Source: Euborellia annulipes (Eukaryota > Arthropoda > Insecta > Dermaptera > Anisolabididae). Taken from it: a stretch of 64,000 bases of DNA. Position numbers and translations under genes: made by a program. The notes under the pieces are model-generated. The model did not search any database. It saw only the letters and a program-made list of their open reading frames with translations, and was not told the DNA's origin. Numbering within the stretch: the stretch's first letter is position 1; every line of letters begins with the position of its first letter. The DNA lies in the NCBI GenBank assembly GCA_023213315.1, contig JAKCPI010001999.1, positions 62,001 to 126,000 on the forward strand, read 5' to 3'. This document shows positions 1 through 11,695 of the stretch, piece after piece.

Positions 1-3000
1 TACGAAAATGTTTGACCATTCTGGACATGTCGCCGGCGTCGGCCAACTCGAGGACAATGTTGAGTTCGTTGTCTTCTATAAACGAGGAGATGTAACGGAT
101 CACGTTCGGGTGATTCAATTGCTGCAAACGACGAGAAAGCCTTCAGGCAAATGGCACCCACTTATCCGACAGATAGCAAATCATCCATATAGTAAACGAG
201 AACACGCTTAACCTTCGAGTTAAAATAAATGAGTTGGGAGGGAGGGGAGGGGAGGAAAGTTTTGTCAAGTTAGCATCTTAATAAAGGCATCATTTTGAAA
301 AATTACTAGCCAGGTAAAATAAATTCAGATAAAAATAAAATCTTTATTTGATTGTCGACGTTTCGGACGCCAGTCGCGTCCTTCTTCAGGACAATCGTCG
401 AAACATCGACAATCAAATAAAGATTTTATTTTTATCTGAATTTATTTTACCTGGCTGCCATCTGCTATCCTTATTAAGTTAAACTGTTAGCCATATTCTT
501 CATGATTAATTCAATTTTTTAACAAAAATTTCCAAAAAAAAAAAAAAAAAAATATAAATAAATAAATAAAATAACATTGTGTGGTTTTATGAAACTACGA
601 TGCAAGTGAAACTTTTTTTTACGGATCATAGGCGTTTAACTGAAAATTTTCAGAAAATTATTCAATTAAGGTTATTAAAAGCGCGTTTTTAATCTTAAAC
701 TTAATAAATGGAAAATGGGAAATCAATAGACGCATGTTAAAAACTGAGAACAATCTTTATTTAGTATTTGAATCATTTTAAATTATTTTAAAAATTATAT
801 TTTATCAATTTAAAAATTGAATAATTAAATCTCACAATTATTTTTTTATAATTTGTCATATATATTAAATTTCAACTTTCCTATTTTTGTCGTCACGGCT
901 TGTGACGTCACGCCCTTATAACGCAACATGATGATAGAAGAGCGAAAAAATTTGAGGTCATCCATCTTCAGTTCTTATGAAAATATTGGCAATCTCAAGG
1001 TATACACCATTGAGATGCAGATGCAGATAGAGTATGTTTATATAATTCGCTAATGTCCGTCTGTTTGTCTGTCTGTCACGCTCTATTTAGGCAACTTCCC
1101 GTTGGAATTTCGAAACCAAATTTTTTATTTTTAAAGAGGACATTCTAGGTATTACAGGATCATTATTTTCATCCCGAAATTCCTATAAATTTTTGAGTTA
1201 ATAATTTCGAAAGTTACGATTTCTCCCAGGAAATGTTTAGAGAAATATTTATGTATTCATTGCATTTGTGTATTCTATGAATGTAGACAAATCCTCATTC
1301 AGCCACTGGATTGGAATAGTAATTTAAATTTTTTTTTCATTTGCCGCGGATATTAAAGCATATACAAAATTATATAAAATATCTACAAAGTCCTACGTAT
1401 ATGGGCAAGTCTCAAATGTTCTCATAAGAACTGAGGATGGCACGCATGCATTGTTTACGGTAAATAAAACCGAAACGTTTTCTATTTCCATTCGATCGAT
1501 CATTTGTGCTTGAAGACCTCTATTCCTAGTTTTTATTTGGATTCCCCCCCCCCCCCTTCCCTTTCCTTTCTCGAGAAAATAAATGTAGAATTTCTCTATT
1601 ATGAAATTAGAAACAAAAGAAAATTTTTTTTATTTAATTTTCCGAGATTTTATCAAATTTTTTCAGAAATTTATAAATATTTTATTTTTCTTTATCTGAT
1701 TATCAAACATCCAACTAGTTGAAATAACGAAGATAAAAAAAATTCAAATGCCCTTAATTTGATCTCAATCCCGGGGAGCCTCCTATTTCGTAAATATAAA
1801 TTTTTTTTTTTAAGTGAAACTTTAATTTGATGGCCTCAAATTTTTTCGCTCTTCTAACAGCATGTCGCGTTACAAGCCGTGACGTCAAAGCCCGTAACGC
1901 TGCAAGCCATGACGTTACAAGCTGTGAGGACAAAAATAGGAAAGTTAATATATACGACGAATTATAAAAAAATAATTGTGAGATTTAATTATTAAATTTT
2001 TAAATTGATAAAATATAATTTTTAAAATAATTTAAAATATACTAAATAAATATTGTTCTCAGTTTTTAACATGCGTCTATTGATTTCCCATTTTCCAATT
2101 ATTTAGATAAGATTAAAAACGCGATTTTAATACTTTTAATTGAATTATTTTCTGAAAATTTTCCGTTAAACGCCTACGATCTGAAAAAAAGTTTCACTTG
2201 CATCGACAATGATTTTTTTTTGAAACCACCCTCCCGAAAAAACGTCTCGGAAATATAAAAAAAAAAAAAAAATACACCGATGAAATTTGTAAACGGCCAG
2301 ATTTGACTGAAGCGTTACTTTCACCTTTATCTAAAGCAAAAAAAAGTTGTGCTTCCCGCGTAATACGAGAAAAACTTCAAAATCTTCGGACTTTTTCAGT
2401 TTTTGCAATTTAATTCAAAAACTATGGGCTTTTTGACGTTTGTTGTTATTATCATTTTTAAAGTATATTAAATTTGAAACAATTGAAGCCAAACTACAGC
2501 TCCGTATCTCTAATAGTTTTTGAGATATGAACATGATTTTCAGAAATGTTCAAATTTTCAATTTAAGCCGAATACCGGCAAAACCGCTCATGCTTAGAGA
2601 AAAATTGTGATAAATTGAGTTTTAACACATTTAATTACTTTTCATTTAAGCGCTAAACAGGGTCATTAGCTCTTATAGTTCTTTTGTAATCTTAAAAAAC
2701 AAAAATTCCAATAATACAAGTTTTAAATAAACCTACGTGGAATTGCATCATATCTCAAAAACTATTAGAGATACGGAGCTGTGGTTTGGCTTGAATTGTT
2801 TGAAATTTAATATACTTTCAAAATGATAATAACAACTAATGTCAAAAAGCCCATAGTTTTTTAATTAAACTGCAAAAACTGAGAAATGTCCGAAAATTTT
2901 GAAGGAGAAAAATTGGATCCTTCTATTATGATTTGTCTTTTATTTTATCGGAGAAATTTTCTATTAAATTCTAAATATTCGCTTTAGAAAATGACAGCCA

Positions 3001-3287
3001 GCATTTGTAAACTTAGATTTAAAGAGGGGGGGGGGGACGATTTAGTTCTTACTTACTTGAAGCAGTCTGATTTCTTGCATGCAATCCAATCGTGATTTGG
3101 CGTCGACCATCTCAAAGATTTGCACTTTTTTGAGCGCGACGATTTGGCCGTCGGTTCGGCATTTCGCCCTGTAGACGACGCTGAATTGCCCCTTGCCGAT
3201 GCGCCGCTCGATGTCGAACACCGACAGCGACTCGTACAACGAGTGGCCGAGGTTCGCTGTCAACGTCGAGATCTCGTCGTACGCCAT
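1..3287 (-). CDS. NEK6/NEK7-like serine/threonine kinase, N-terminal part (two coding exons, runs off left edge)
   Basis: Encodes the start of a NIMA-related kinase of the NEK6/NEK7 type, a short kinase acting in mitotic spindle assembly downstream of NEK9. Exon 1 is 3287-3057 (77 codons, phase 0, donor GTAAGT at 3056-3051). Exon 2 is 121-1 (acceptor TTTGCAG at 128-122) and continues beyond the window. Visible landmarks are the glycine-rich loop [10 protein letters not shown] (residues 30-39), the ATP lysine in VALKK (K53), the alpha-C glutamate E72, the LNHPN motif at 79-83, and [18 protein letters not shown] in exon 2, which is near identical to animal NEK6/7. Y87 aligns with the autoinhibitory Tyr97 of NEK7. 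The start ATG at 3287 gives a short 29-residue N-terminal extension, as expected for this family; TTTGTCGTTTAG ending at 3304 looks like an acceptor, so a 5'UTR intron is likely. The 2.9-kb intron is full of foldback repeats. The catalytic and activation loops lie outside the window. Family assignment is strong; NEK6 versus NEK7 cannot be decided. Confidence 0.9.
308..454. repeat. Inverted repeat with about 47-bp arms around a hammerhead-like module
   Basis: Two arms (about 308-356 and 406-454) are reverse complements of each other and enclose the ribozyme-like module at 350-396. A second remnant (GTCGAAACATCGACAATC) sits on the plus strand at about 396-413. It lies in the NEK intron. Confidence 0.75.
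350..396 (-). ncRNA. Hammerhead-ribozyme-like module (type I, best copy)
   Basis: Read on the minus strand: helix I 5' strand GATTGTC, core CTGAAGA, helix II GGACGC/GCGTCC with a 5-nt loop, GAAAC, GTC, then helix I 3' strand GACAATC. Helix I is a perfect 7-bp pairing and helix II a perfect 6-bp pairing around the invariant hammerhead bases. One extra A lies between the core and helix II, which is not canonical. Minimal type-I hammerheads are known from Penelope-like elements; self-cleavage here is an inference. Confidence 0.5.
598..2205. repeat. Large foldback element (arms about 370 bp)
   Basis: The sequence starting CGATGCAAGTGAAAC near 598 returns as its reverse complement ending near 2205; arms are about 598-975 and 1840-2205. 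The central spacer holds a Helitron-like fragment (1032-1350). The arms contain TGACGTCA-like words, but these are repeat sequence and not evidence for a promoter. It lies inside the NEK intron. Confidence 0.7.
1032..1350 (+). mobile_element. Helitron-like fragment (GTCCGTCTGTCTGTC family)
   Basis: Starts TATATAATTCGCTAATGTCC followed by a GTCTGTCTGTC run and CACGCTCTATTTAGGCAACTTC. The same series of segments recurs near 8905, 21868, 27812 and 38292. The Helitron label rests on the TA-rich 5' end and GC-rich 3' hairpin seen in fuller copies; no Rep/helicase coding is present. Confidence 0.45.
2386..2893. repeat. Foldback palindrome, about 0.5 kb
   Basis: The left arm begins TCGGACTTTTTCAGTTTTTG and returns reverse-complemented, with few mismatches, to about 2893. 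Inside, the words ATCTCTAATAGTTTTTGAGA and their complement face each other. It is a non-coding MITE-like element in the NEK intron. Confidence 0.7.
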
Positions 3288-3307
3288 CTCTCTCTTGTGT
3301 CAACTAA

Positions 3308-4148
3308 ACGACAAAAAAGAAAAAAAAACTCTCAAATCAAGAGAGAGAGAGAGAGAAGAGGGGAAATTGACAAATTCCCCGCTCAGACGGATAATTGACG
3401 ACGTTTCGGTCCTTCCTCAGGATGCAAGCCCCTGACTTCTAGCACAAGAGGCAGAAAATGATCGTTAAATTTTAATCGAATTAAGCAATCAGCCGTTGGC
3501 TCTAGTTGTAACATTATGTATATAGGGAAATAAAAAAAAAAAAAAAAAAAATTAAATTAAAAACACTAGATTATAAGATTTTTTTTTTTAATTTTGATTT
3601 TAATCGACACACGTGTTTTTACATTTAAAAGAATTTGCATCATTTGTTCCTATTTGCTCTCAGCTTTGATTCAAATTAATTTAATTTGTAAAATAACTTC
3701 ACATGAAGGGTAATTTTTAATAAATTTTTGAAACTTATAACCTAGTGTTTTTAATTTATTTTTTATTTTTCTATAATCTATATATAAATATAATAGCGAT
3801 GTGTCTGTCTATCTATCTTATGCTTTGTTTTATTAACTTTTATCAAATTTTACACTCTTTTTTCACGTCTCCAAATTGCCACATCAGAGCGAGGCTCAAA
3901 ATGAATTTTCCCACATGAAAGGGAAGTTTTGAGTTCTTTGTCTCTTGGCATGTGAATAATTGAAGCCAATTAAGAAAAATCAAAGCTAATTAATTAAATC
4001 TCTCACAAGGAAAATAATAAAATTTGTTATATAATTAAATTTTCTTTTTTTTTTTCTTTGAATAAATGCATTCGCCTATTGTGAGACTTTGAATGGAAAA
4101 ATTATGAAATGTTAAAATAAATAAAAATTTGTTTGCTTTGAGTTGATC
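3308..4148. other. Upstream region of the NEK exon; no further gene seen
   Basis: Contains a GAGA run (about 3341-3356), a weak hammerhead-like module on the minus strand at 3395-3425 (core CTGAGGA, very short helix II), several poly-A/T runs, and a fragment at about 3780-3960 resembling the Helitron-like family. I see no exon with splice signals. The NEK promoter or first exon may lie here but is not recognisable. Confidence 0.4.
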
Positions 4149-5707
4149 CAGATACCTCGCTTAACGAGTTCAATTCGTTCCGGAATCAAACTCGTAAAGC
4201 GAAACAATTTCTCCCATAGCAATTAATGTAAAACACGATAATGCGTTCCTTGTCGAAAAAATACTCTCTTTTCTTGCGGCTTTTTCTTCGGGGATATTTT
4301 TGTAAACTTTTCACACAAAAAATTACAAATCTATTTTCTAATAATTAATTCAATTGATTTTTATTCATGTGTACATTTAAAACAATATAACCTAACACAA
4401 GTTTGAGAAAATATGCAACAGTGCGATGCTACTGGAACCAGAAGGTCGATATTTGTGGGATAGAGTTTATTTCATCAGGTTCTTAAAATTACACTAGTCG
4501 ACAAGGTTTTCTTCACAAGAAATCTAGTGCATTTTTTCATTCTGAATTCAGATATGTAGTTAGAGTTTTTCCCCATCAGGCACACTTTTAGAGATATAGA
4601 GAAAAATAGATTTTAGTAGAAAATGGGCTCTAAAACGGCTTTTATTTAGAATGTTCAAATTATTTTTAACGCGACACCCCGTCAAATTATGCAGATAGTT
4701 AGAATACATATAAATTTTAAGTTTCATCCCAATCGGAGGTCATTTAGACGTGCCGCAAACGGCTTAAAGTTTAGAAAAATCGAAATTTTCAAGATTTTTT
4801 TTGCTTTGGTTACCCCTAATACAATTTTAGAGATCCCTGAATGAAAAAAACATATATTTACGATATTCTATAGTTATTTGGCTTTCTAAAAAGCATTCAT
4901 TCCTAAAAATCTGTTAATTATTAACGAAATTATTAATAAAAACGTCAGCAAAGAAAAAACACAAGTACATTCACTGGACGAAAAAAAATGGACTTCAATT
5001 GAATTAAAAAGCGAGCCCTATCCACGAGAAGCTAATGTATCCTCTCTGAGCATCGGGTCACGGGCCCTAACTTTATTATATATTATTAAAAAAAAATATT
5101 TTTTGAATCTCATATCTTTCTTTATACTTGTAAAAGAACAAGAGGTCCATTTTTTTTGTCCAGTGAATGTACTTGTGTTTTTTTTTTTGCTCACGTTTTT
5201 ATTAATAATTTCGTTAATAATTAACAGATTTTTACGAATGAATGCTTTTTAGAAAGCCAAAGAATATCGTACATATATGTTTTTTTCATTCAGGGATCTC
5301 TAAAATTGTATTAGGGGTGACCAAAGCAAAAAAAAATCTTGAAAATTTCGATTTTTCTAAACTTTAAGCCGTTTGCGGCACGTCTAAATGCCCTCCGATT
5401 GGGATGAAACTTAAAATTTATATGTATTCTAACTATCTGCATAATTTGACGGGGTGCGGCGTTAAAAATAATTTGAACATTTTAAATAAAAGCCGTTTTA
5501 GAGCACATTTTCTACTAAAATCTATTTTGCTCTATATCTCTAAAACTGTGCCTGATGGGGAAAAACTGAAATGATATTTGAGTTCAGCATGAAAAATACT
5601 TCTAGAATTTCATATCTTATAAATTGAATGGGCAGGCTTTTATTTTGACCAAGTCCGTGTCTTGTACTCGTTATGCAAAAAGTCGCTCGTTAAGCGAGGT
5701 TCTATTG
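4149..5707. mobile_element. pogo/Tigger-like MITE with a nested foldback element
   Basis: Both ends carry the inverted word ACCTCGCTTAACGAG (4153 onward, and reversed at about 5686-5700). The left end continues with TTCAATTCGTTCCGGAA, the type of sequence seen in pogo/Tigger terminal repeats. No transposase is present. The TA target duplication is not clean at either side. Most of the interior is a separate palindrome (4532-5606). Confidence 0.6.
4532..5606. repeat. Near-perfect palindrome, about 1.07 kb, nested in the pogo-like element
   Basis: The arms match as inverted copies for about 500 bp and meet near 5065, where GTACATTCACTGGAC faces its complement. The words CGTTTGCGGCACGTCTAAAT and ATATGTATTCTAACTATC recur inverted in the two arms. 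A further partial copy is at 32745-32905. Confidence 0.75.
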
Positions 5708-5708
5708 T

Positions 5709-6208
5709 ATTTATTGTTATTTAGTTGCTCCTCCACCTCAGTGGCTGCGCCTGGATGTGTAGGGAACCAAAAAAGAAAGGGCCTCGAGTTGGCTGCCTAT
5801 CGGTAGGCGTTTGCGTTCTCGAATTCCAAACTCCTCAACTGCTTGACGCATTTTCTTCATTTTCTTGACTTTTTTAATTAATAGAATAATTGCAAATTTG
5901 GCATCCAAGTAAATGTGATGCGGGAAATCATATGAAGGGTCTGCCGGAGGCGGGCCGGAGATTTTTTCACTTACCAATTCATTTAATCTCCCGAATTAAC
6001 GAGTCGTTGATTGGCTGTCGCTGTTCGGCCACAACTGAGCCCGAAGTGAGCTCGACATTAAAATTCAATCAATAGGAAAAATAAAATGAGAGGAAATGGA
6101 ATGGAAGTTGTTATCGCTTTAAATATCGACCACGAGGATCGATCATACGACTATTTCAAGCACAAATGACGGAGGGGTCAATAGAAGAAATAAAAAGCGA
6201 GAATTTGT
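5709..6208. other. Intergenic between pogo-like element and astakine-A stop; no gene
   Basis: Short unrelated ORFs only. No splice-flanked exon is visible. The astakine-A 3'UTR should run into this region from 6220 downward. Confidence 0.4.
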
Positions 6209-6219
6209 TCAAAGGCATT

Positions 6220-9200
6220 TTATTGGCGCTTCTTTGACGGTGCACTGAGCTGAGTGCAGGTGCCCGAAGGCCGGGTGCAGGCAAGGGGCGTGCCACAAGG
6301 GCACATCAGGTCGTAGACGTCGGTCACCTCGATTTTCTTCCCATTCGGGTACGAGAGGGTTGTGTTGAACGACTCGGTGGCTGCCTGCGTTGGAATGCAC
6401 GTGGAGCCCTCGACACCCATCGGCGAACACGTCGGGATCGGATAACGTTGCCGGGCTGAAAAGCAAAAAAAAAAAAAAAACAAATAAATAAAGTGTTTCC
6501 TTTCCCCACCACCTATTAAATAAAATATTGGATTGGTTTCGCAATTTCTGAGATGGATTCAAGGTCTAGGCCACCTCCGCCGCCTCCTAGACACGTATTT
6601 TTAGCCTTGCGTCAGGTAAAAACCCATCTAGTGCATCCTTCTACTAATTGCTTGCGCAATCAAAGTAGATTTTCTCATACTAAATCAATAGAATGCCTTC
6701 TTTTCATATTACAGTGCTAGTAGGCTTATAGTTGACTCAATAGAAGAATGAAATGAATAATCCCCCCCCGTGTCCGTTGATATTGATAAATTAAAAGCCA
6801 AGGGGTGTGGGTTCTGACCTCAGGAATTTATTTATATGTCTGTGCCCCATTAATTGAATTGGTAACAATGAAGTGCTAGGGTTTTTTTAAGGTCCTTTTC
6901 GGCATCTGAGCCAATTTATTTTAATCATCAATTCAATTGAGATAAATTTCCCGCCTGAGACGGGATGTGAACCCTTGATTTTTGACACCAGAAACGAATG
7001 CTCTACCTCTGAGGCTGACGTTTCGGTTTGAAGTCTAGGCCATCCTCAGAGCCGGCCGGCAATATCAAACGCGTGAATATTTTTAAAAACAGTGTTCACA
7101 GTAAAACCTAAAGAAAAATGTTTTTAAACACATTTTATTATTGTTCTGAAAATGGCCTAGACCGCAGGCCGAAACGTCAGCCGGGAGAAGAAAATGCGGC
7201 AGCAAACATTTTGTTATTTTTGCGACTCATCATTAAGCCTACAGCCAAAGTTTTTATTCACTTTTTAATTTATATAATAGTTTTGTTTATATATTCTGAA
7301 AGTAGACGTTCTCCCGAGTAAAATGATATATCACACTTGCATGTTTAAAAGTAAAAAGATATTTGCTTTAGGATGCACTTGGAGCAGCATTAGATAATCA
7401 ATCAATCAATCAATCAATCAATTTCCTTAATTAGCCTATAATCAAGGAAAAATAAAAATAAATTAAATCAATCAATCAATTATTTTTCCTTAATTATAAA
7501 TCAATTAATTAGCCTAAATAATAAAATGCGAGATTTAAATACTGAATATTATTAAAATTAATTGAAAGATCTCTTCTAAATCCCACAAATATTTTGTTAT
7601 TCAATTCAACCAACTCGGATCGACTTTTGCTTTTCCCCTTTTTCCAGATAATCTTAATTATTATTTAATTCCTTTTTTTTTTTAAATAATATCTTTAATC
7701 TTCCGGTTTATTTATACTCTAACTAGACAATCTTAATTTAATCTTAATCCACGTCTTAATTCTATTTCTAAAAATGATAGCTGATCGCAAATGGGCTATA
7801 AATTTCTACAACTTTTGTCTAGACGTGTATTAAAAGATAAACATTTTATTATAAATTGTGTTTTGACGCTCTTCTCGCTTATCTATTGGGGAAGTTTAAG
7901 AGAGATGCTGCCGTCGGCCCGTCGCACGGCCTGACAATTTTGAAACGAAATTTTACAGTCTTATAGAGGACGTTATGGAGAGTCCAGGAAAATTACTCCA
8001 TTCCCGAAATTCTAAAAGGGAAGGCGTAAAACATTCCAGAAAATGCAGAATTTGCCCATTGGAAAGCATTGAGTTTTGTCTTCTTGCCTTAGGAAAAATA
8101 TATATATTAATTATAATTGATTGAAATAATTATAATAGTAATTAAAATAATTAAATCTCTCAAATGAAAAATAATAAAAATTGTTATATAATCAAATTTT
8201 CTTTTTTTTCCCTGCGAGATTTAGGGGATGGGGCTCGAAGTGAATGAAGACAGACACACTCATTTGCATCTCTGCTTAAAAAAAGGCGAGGGTCCGGCAG
8301 AGACGGGTGGCGCGGCTAGTAATATTAATTTTGACACAAATATAACGAATTTTTTTAATTTTTTTAATTAGTGGCATATTTGATTAAACAAATTTGCGTA
8401 TTAAGAAATATTTGTGAGATTTAATAAAGTCAAAAGTAATTAATTAATTAATTTAAATCTCGCATTTGTTATTTGATCAAAATTAAATTTTTCCCTTTTA
8501 AAGCTCCAAGTGCAGCTTCAAAACATTTTTGTTTTTAGACAACAAACTTAGATATGAAGTGTTGCATATCATTTTACTCGGGAGACTCTCTACTTTCTGA
8601 ATATCTATTCAAAATTGTTATTCACCAAAAAAAAAAAAGAATTCCCCACCCCCTCCATTAATAGTGCCAAAATTCCTTGGCCTTTAAGAGGCGGCGGTTG
8701 CTTCACTTCTAATTAACTACCTCCCCCTCCCTTTCGAGGCTTTTCACATATAGTTAAGCTAATCATATGATTAAATAAGAGCCCAGATCCTAGTTTGTTA
8801 GCTAACAAGTAAGACACAAAGTTCAGTATAAGGAATGAAATTAGAAACACAAGCCTTGTTTATTTATTATTTTTTTAAAATCAATTATTTTTAAATATCT
8901 ATTGATATATATATAATAATAATAGCGGAGTGTCCGTCCATCTGTCACGATCTGTTTGACCAACTTGCCGTTGGAATTATAGAGTCTTATAGAGGACGCG
9001 ATGGAGAGTCCAGGAAAAATATTCGGCTCCCGAAATTCCGATAACTTTGTGAGTTATTAATTCCTAAAGTTACGATTTCTCCCATAGGAAATGTATAGAG
9101 AAAAAATATTTATTTATTCTTTGCATTTATGTATTCTATTTAAATAAATCTTCAAGCAGCCTCTGAATTGGATAAATTTTCTTTTGATAAATTAAGAAAA

Positions 9201-9656
9201 GGCGCAGGCGGGCCCGAGCCAGTTAATGGGGGTCGAAGTCTCTACAAAACTTCCCGATCATTTTTTTTTTTAATTCGAAGGTTAATCGAGTTCTTGTTTA
9301 CTATCTCGATGATTAGCTTGTTGAAGCAACGTGCCCTTTCGCGATTCACGACTCTTCAGGGGAGCTTCTTCTACAGTCTGTTATTTTTTCTCGCATAGGC
9401 CGGATGTATTTTATTCATTTTTTTTATAAAAATGCAATAAATTTGTCTGGGCGTCTGCGTCTGTGTCTGTGTCTGTCTCAGTTTTCAAGGCCAATTTCTG
9501 GCGAGTTTAATAAAATAGAATATACTCACAAACAGTGCAACATCTGCCTGGGCCGCAATCTTGGCTCGAACGACATTGGTCAGTCATTTCAATCAATCCA
9601 TTGACCAGGCTGACAATCGCCAATGAAAACACGATCGACGCTCGCTTATTTGCCAT
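6220..9656 (-). CDS. Astakine-like (prokineticin-domain) secreted cytokine A, 120 aa
   Basis: Predicted secreted 120-aa protein of the astakine/prokineticin family, which drives haemocyte production in crustaceans. Coding exon 1 is 9656-9530 (127 nt, phase 1, donor GTGAGT); exon 2 is 6455-6220 (acceptor CTTTTCAG). Residues 1-20 form a hydrophobic signal peptide with likely cleavage near G20. Ten cysteines lie at 28, 34, 39, 40, 52, 62, 94, 96, 102 and 109, matching the five-disulphide colipase-like prokineticin fold, with the typical CC pair, a YPIP-x-C segment (47-52) and CPC (94-96). N73-T-T is a possible glycosylation site. The vertebrate AVIT N-terminus is absent, as in invertebrate astakines. 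Same intron position and phase as the paralogue at 27396. The start at 9656 follows TTCCAACAG, a probable acceptor, implying a 5'UTR intron. Homology is clear; the haematopoietic role is known of the family, not shown here. Confidence 0.88.
6868..7020 (-). repeat. tRNA-derived SINE (family 2), reverse orientation
   Basis: On the minus strand there is an A-box-like CAGAGGTAGAGCATTCG, then a B-box-like GGGTTCACATCCC, a body rich in AATTTATCTCAATTG, and a 3' domain GGCTCAGATGCCGAAAAGGA. Related copies are near 27695, 37853, 40365 and 46262. It lies in the astakine-A intron and is not a functional tRNA: no acceptor stem is seen. Confidence 0.6.
7013..7054 (-). ncRNA. Hammerhead-ribozyme-like module, intron of astakine A
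   Basis: Minus strand: GGCT, core CTGAGGA, a GG/CC-closed loop, GAAAC, GTC, then AGCC. Helix I pairs GGCT with AGCC; helix II is weak. The inverted partner at 7146-7193 has a good 5-bp helix II (GGCCT/AGGCC) but G8 is changed to A. Confidence 0.35.
7146..7193 (+). ncRNA. Degenerate hammerhead-like module, inverted partner of 7013-7054
   Basis: CTGAAAA in place of CTGANGA, then GGCCT/AGGCC stem-loop, GAAACGTC and AGCC. The changed G8 should abolish catalysis. Confidence 0.3.
7385..7490. repeat. Simple repeat (ATCA)n
   Basis: Tandem ATCA/AATC units at about 7397-7422 and again at about 7466-7481, within AT-rich intronic sequence. Confidence 0.8.
7855..8330 (+). mobile_element. Helitron-like relic ending in CTAGT
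   Basis: Includes GGCCCGTCGCACGGCCTGAC and the segment GTCTTATAGAGGACGTTATG shared with other copies, and ends GGGTGGCGCGGCTAGTAA, resembling a Helitron CTAG-T terminus. It is degenerate. Confidence 0.35.
8905..9250 (+). mobile_element. Helitron-like fragment, intron of astakine A
   Basis: Begins in TATATATATAATAATAATAG then GTGTCCGTCCATCTGTC, runs through TCTCCCATAGGAAATGTATA and ends with GCGGGCCCGAGCCAG, in the same order as the copies at 21868 and 27812. Confidence 0.5.
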
Positions 9657-9849
9657 TACTTCTTGCTGTTGGAACAAAATTATTGACTTACAAATTGCAG
9701 GGGGTATAAGAAGGGGGAGGGAGAGGGGGAGGGGGGGAGGTCATCAGGCTCTTCCCCTCTTTGATCTTCAATTTTATCCAAGAAAGTATTTGTAAAATCC
9801 TTTGACGTAGGCCTACTCTATGTTTGTTAATCGCCTCCAATGGTTAAAA

Positions 9850-10433
9850 AGTGTGCCTGGGCGCACAGCACACAACTTTCTCTTACCTTGCGTAATTGAA
9901 AGTTGAGTCCTTTGCTTATCACACCAGATTTTTTGTGTCGACCAATATTTAGTTTCCGTCGACATATTAAAATTTTACAAACAGGAAAAATATTACAATT
10001 TCTCCTATGGAGTACAAGAGTAAAGTGTCTTCAAAACACTACAAGGGAAAAATGAGAATATACATTTTAAAGAGAATCTAAAAAATAATTGATTTTTGAA
10101 TTTTAAACAAAATCGTTGGAGCGAATTTTGAGAAAATCGAAAAATATTGAAAAAGTGCATCAGTAAAGTACTAGTTCTCTTTGGCCGATTTTGTTCAAAA
10201 GCTTATTTACACGAGTTCGGAGGGTGCCTAACTTAAATATAAAATTTTAACCTCCTAGCTCATTTCCTTCATGGTCAAAAATGTCCATACAGACCAATTT
10301 GCGGGACCCACTTTTTTGGACTCAGGGGATCTCAAAACATGTATATCCATCAAAATCTCGACATCGAATTTTTGACATGATCGCAATACTTTCTCTCTCT
10401 ATATATTTCATATATAGGGTAAGAGAAAGTAAA
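9850..10433 (+). repeat. Double-hairpin family, copy 1
   Basis: Opens with the 5' hairpin (GCGCACAGCACACAAC facing GTTGAGTCCTTTGCTTATCA), followed by GTGTCGACCAATATTTAGTTT, and closes with the TA-rich 3' hairpin between ACTTTCTCTC and GTAAGAGAAAGTA. No open reading frame or transposase. Confidence 0.8.
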
Positions 10434-10828
10434 AACTAAAAGACTTTCTTTGAATTTAAAGCAAGATTCTTTTTGTTAGTAAAATAATAATACAAACAAA
10501 TAGATTACAGAAAATTACAACGTTTCTGTTTTCAGTTTTGATACCGTGTCAAGTTAAACCCGTGAAGTCGGTGCCTGGGGTAACAGGAGAAAGGCAGGAA
10601 GAATTTATTGAGACGTTACGGGAAAATTTCATTCTCCCATCTTCAGAGTTTCGATTATTGTTTGATGTCCCGGAGTTGCGATGTAGCCAGGGGAGGGGGG
10701 GGGGCAGAATATAAATTGTATCATCTCTACCCACAAGGTGACTTGACTCAAGCATATTGATTGACAATGATTTCTGATTTATTAGTATGATTTAGAAAAA
10801 TGGAGACGCTAAATTTGCAACAAATTTT

Positions 10829-11470
10829 TACTTTCTCTTACCTCGATATATATGTAATATATATATAGAGAGAAAGTATTGGATTCATGTCAAAAATTCG
10901 ATGTCGACATTTTGATGGATATAATTACATGTTTTGAGGTCCCCTGAATCCAAAAAAGTGGGGCCCGCAAATTGGTCTGTGTGTGTGGACACTTTTGACC
11001 ATGAAGGAAATGTTCTAGGAGGTTGAAATTTTATATTTAAGTTAAGCACCCTCCGAACTCGTGTAAATAAGCTTTTGAACAAAATCGGCCAAAGAGTACT
11101 AATACTTTACTGATGCCTTTTTCAGTTTTTTCAAAATTTCCTCCAACGATTTTGATTAAAATTCAAAAATCAATTAATTTTTAGATTCTCTTTAAAATGT
11201 ATATTCTCATTTTGCCATTGAAATCTTATGAAGCACACTTTTCTCTTGTACTCCATAGAAAAGATAGGAGAAATGGTTGCCTTGGTAAGAAAAAATAAAT
11301 ATTTTCCAATACTATAAATTGTACATCTTGAATTCTAATATATCGGCGGAAACTAAATATATCTCAACACAGAAAATTTGGTGGTACAAGCACAGAACCC
11401 AACTTTCGATTAGCGAAGGTAAGAGAAAGTTGGGTGCTGTGCGACCAGTCACACCAGATTTTTTTTTTTT
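10829..11470 (-). repeat. Double-hairpin family, copy 2 (inverted relative to copy 1)
   Basis: Starts TACTTTCTCTTACC with TATATA hairpin and ends in the CACACCAGATTTTT boundary at about 11470. Forms a large inverted pair with copy 1, separated by about 0.4 kb. Confidence 0.8.
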
Positions 11471-11635
11471 TAATTTATTCAATGTCTTTTCGGCATCGGA
11501 GGCCATTTATTTCAATTTATTGGTGGCGAATTAAATTGAAATAAATTTATGTCGCGTGATCAAATAATTGAGATGTTCAAATTTACAGAACGAGAGCCAA
11601 ATGAAATGACCATCATCAGAATGATTTGTCATTGC

Positions 11636-11695
11636 AGACCTGATAATGGTAATTTTGTCGACCGAAACTCTACAACCAGTCGTTATTTTGGAAAG
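11636..11695 (+). ncRNA. Hammerhead-like module with longer helix III
   Basis: GAC, core CTGATAA (G8 mutated to A), GGT/ACC helix II, GAAACT, loop, AGTC, then GTT pairing with GAC by a wobble. Helix III ACT/AGT is intact. The core mutation argues against activity. Confidence 0.3.

Noticed and set aside
900..1930. TGACGTCA words as CRE promoter sites for NEK
   Set aside because: They lie in both arms of the 598-2205 foldback and so belong to the repeat.
3120..3435. Plus-strand ORFs over the NEK exon
   Set aside because: Shadows of the kinase exon in other frames.
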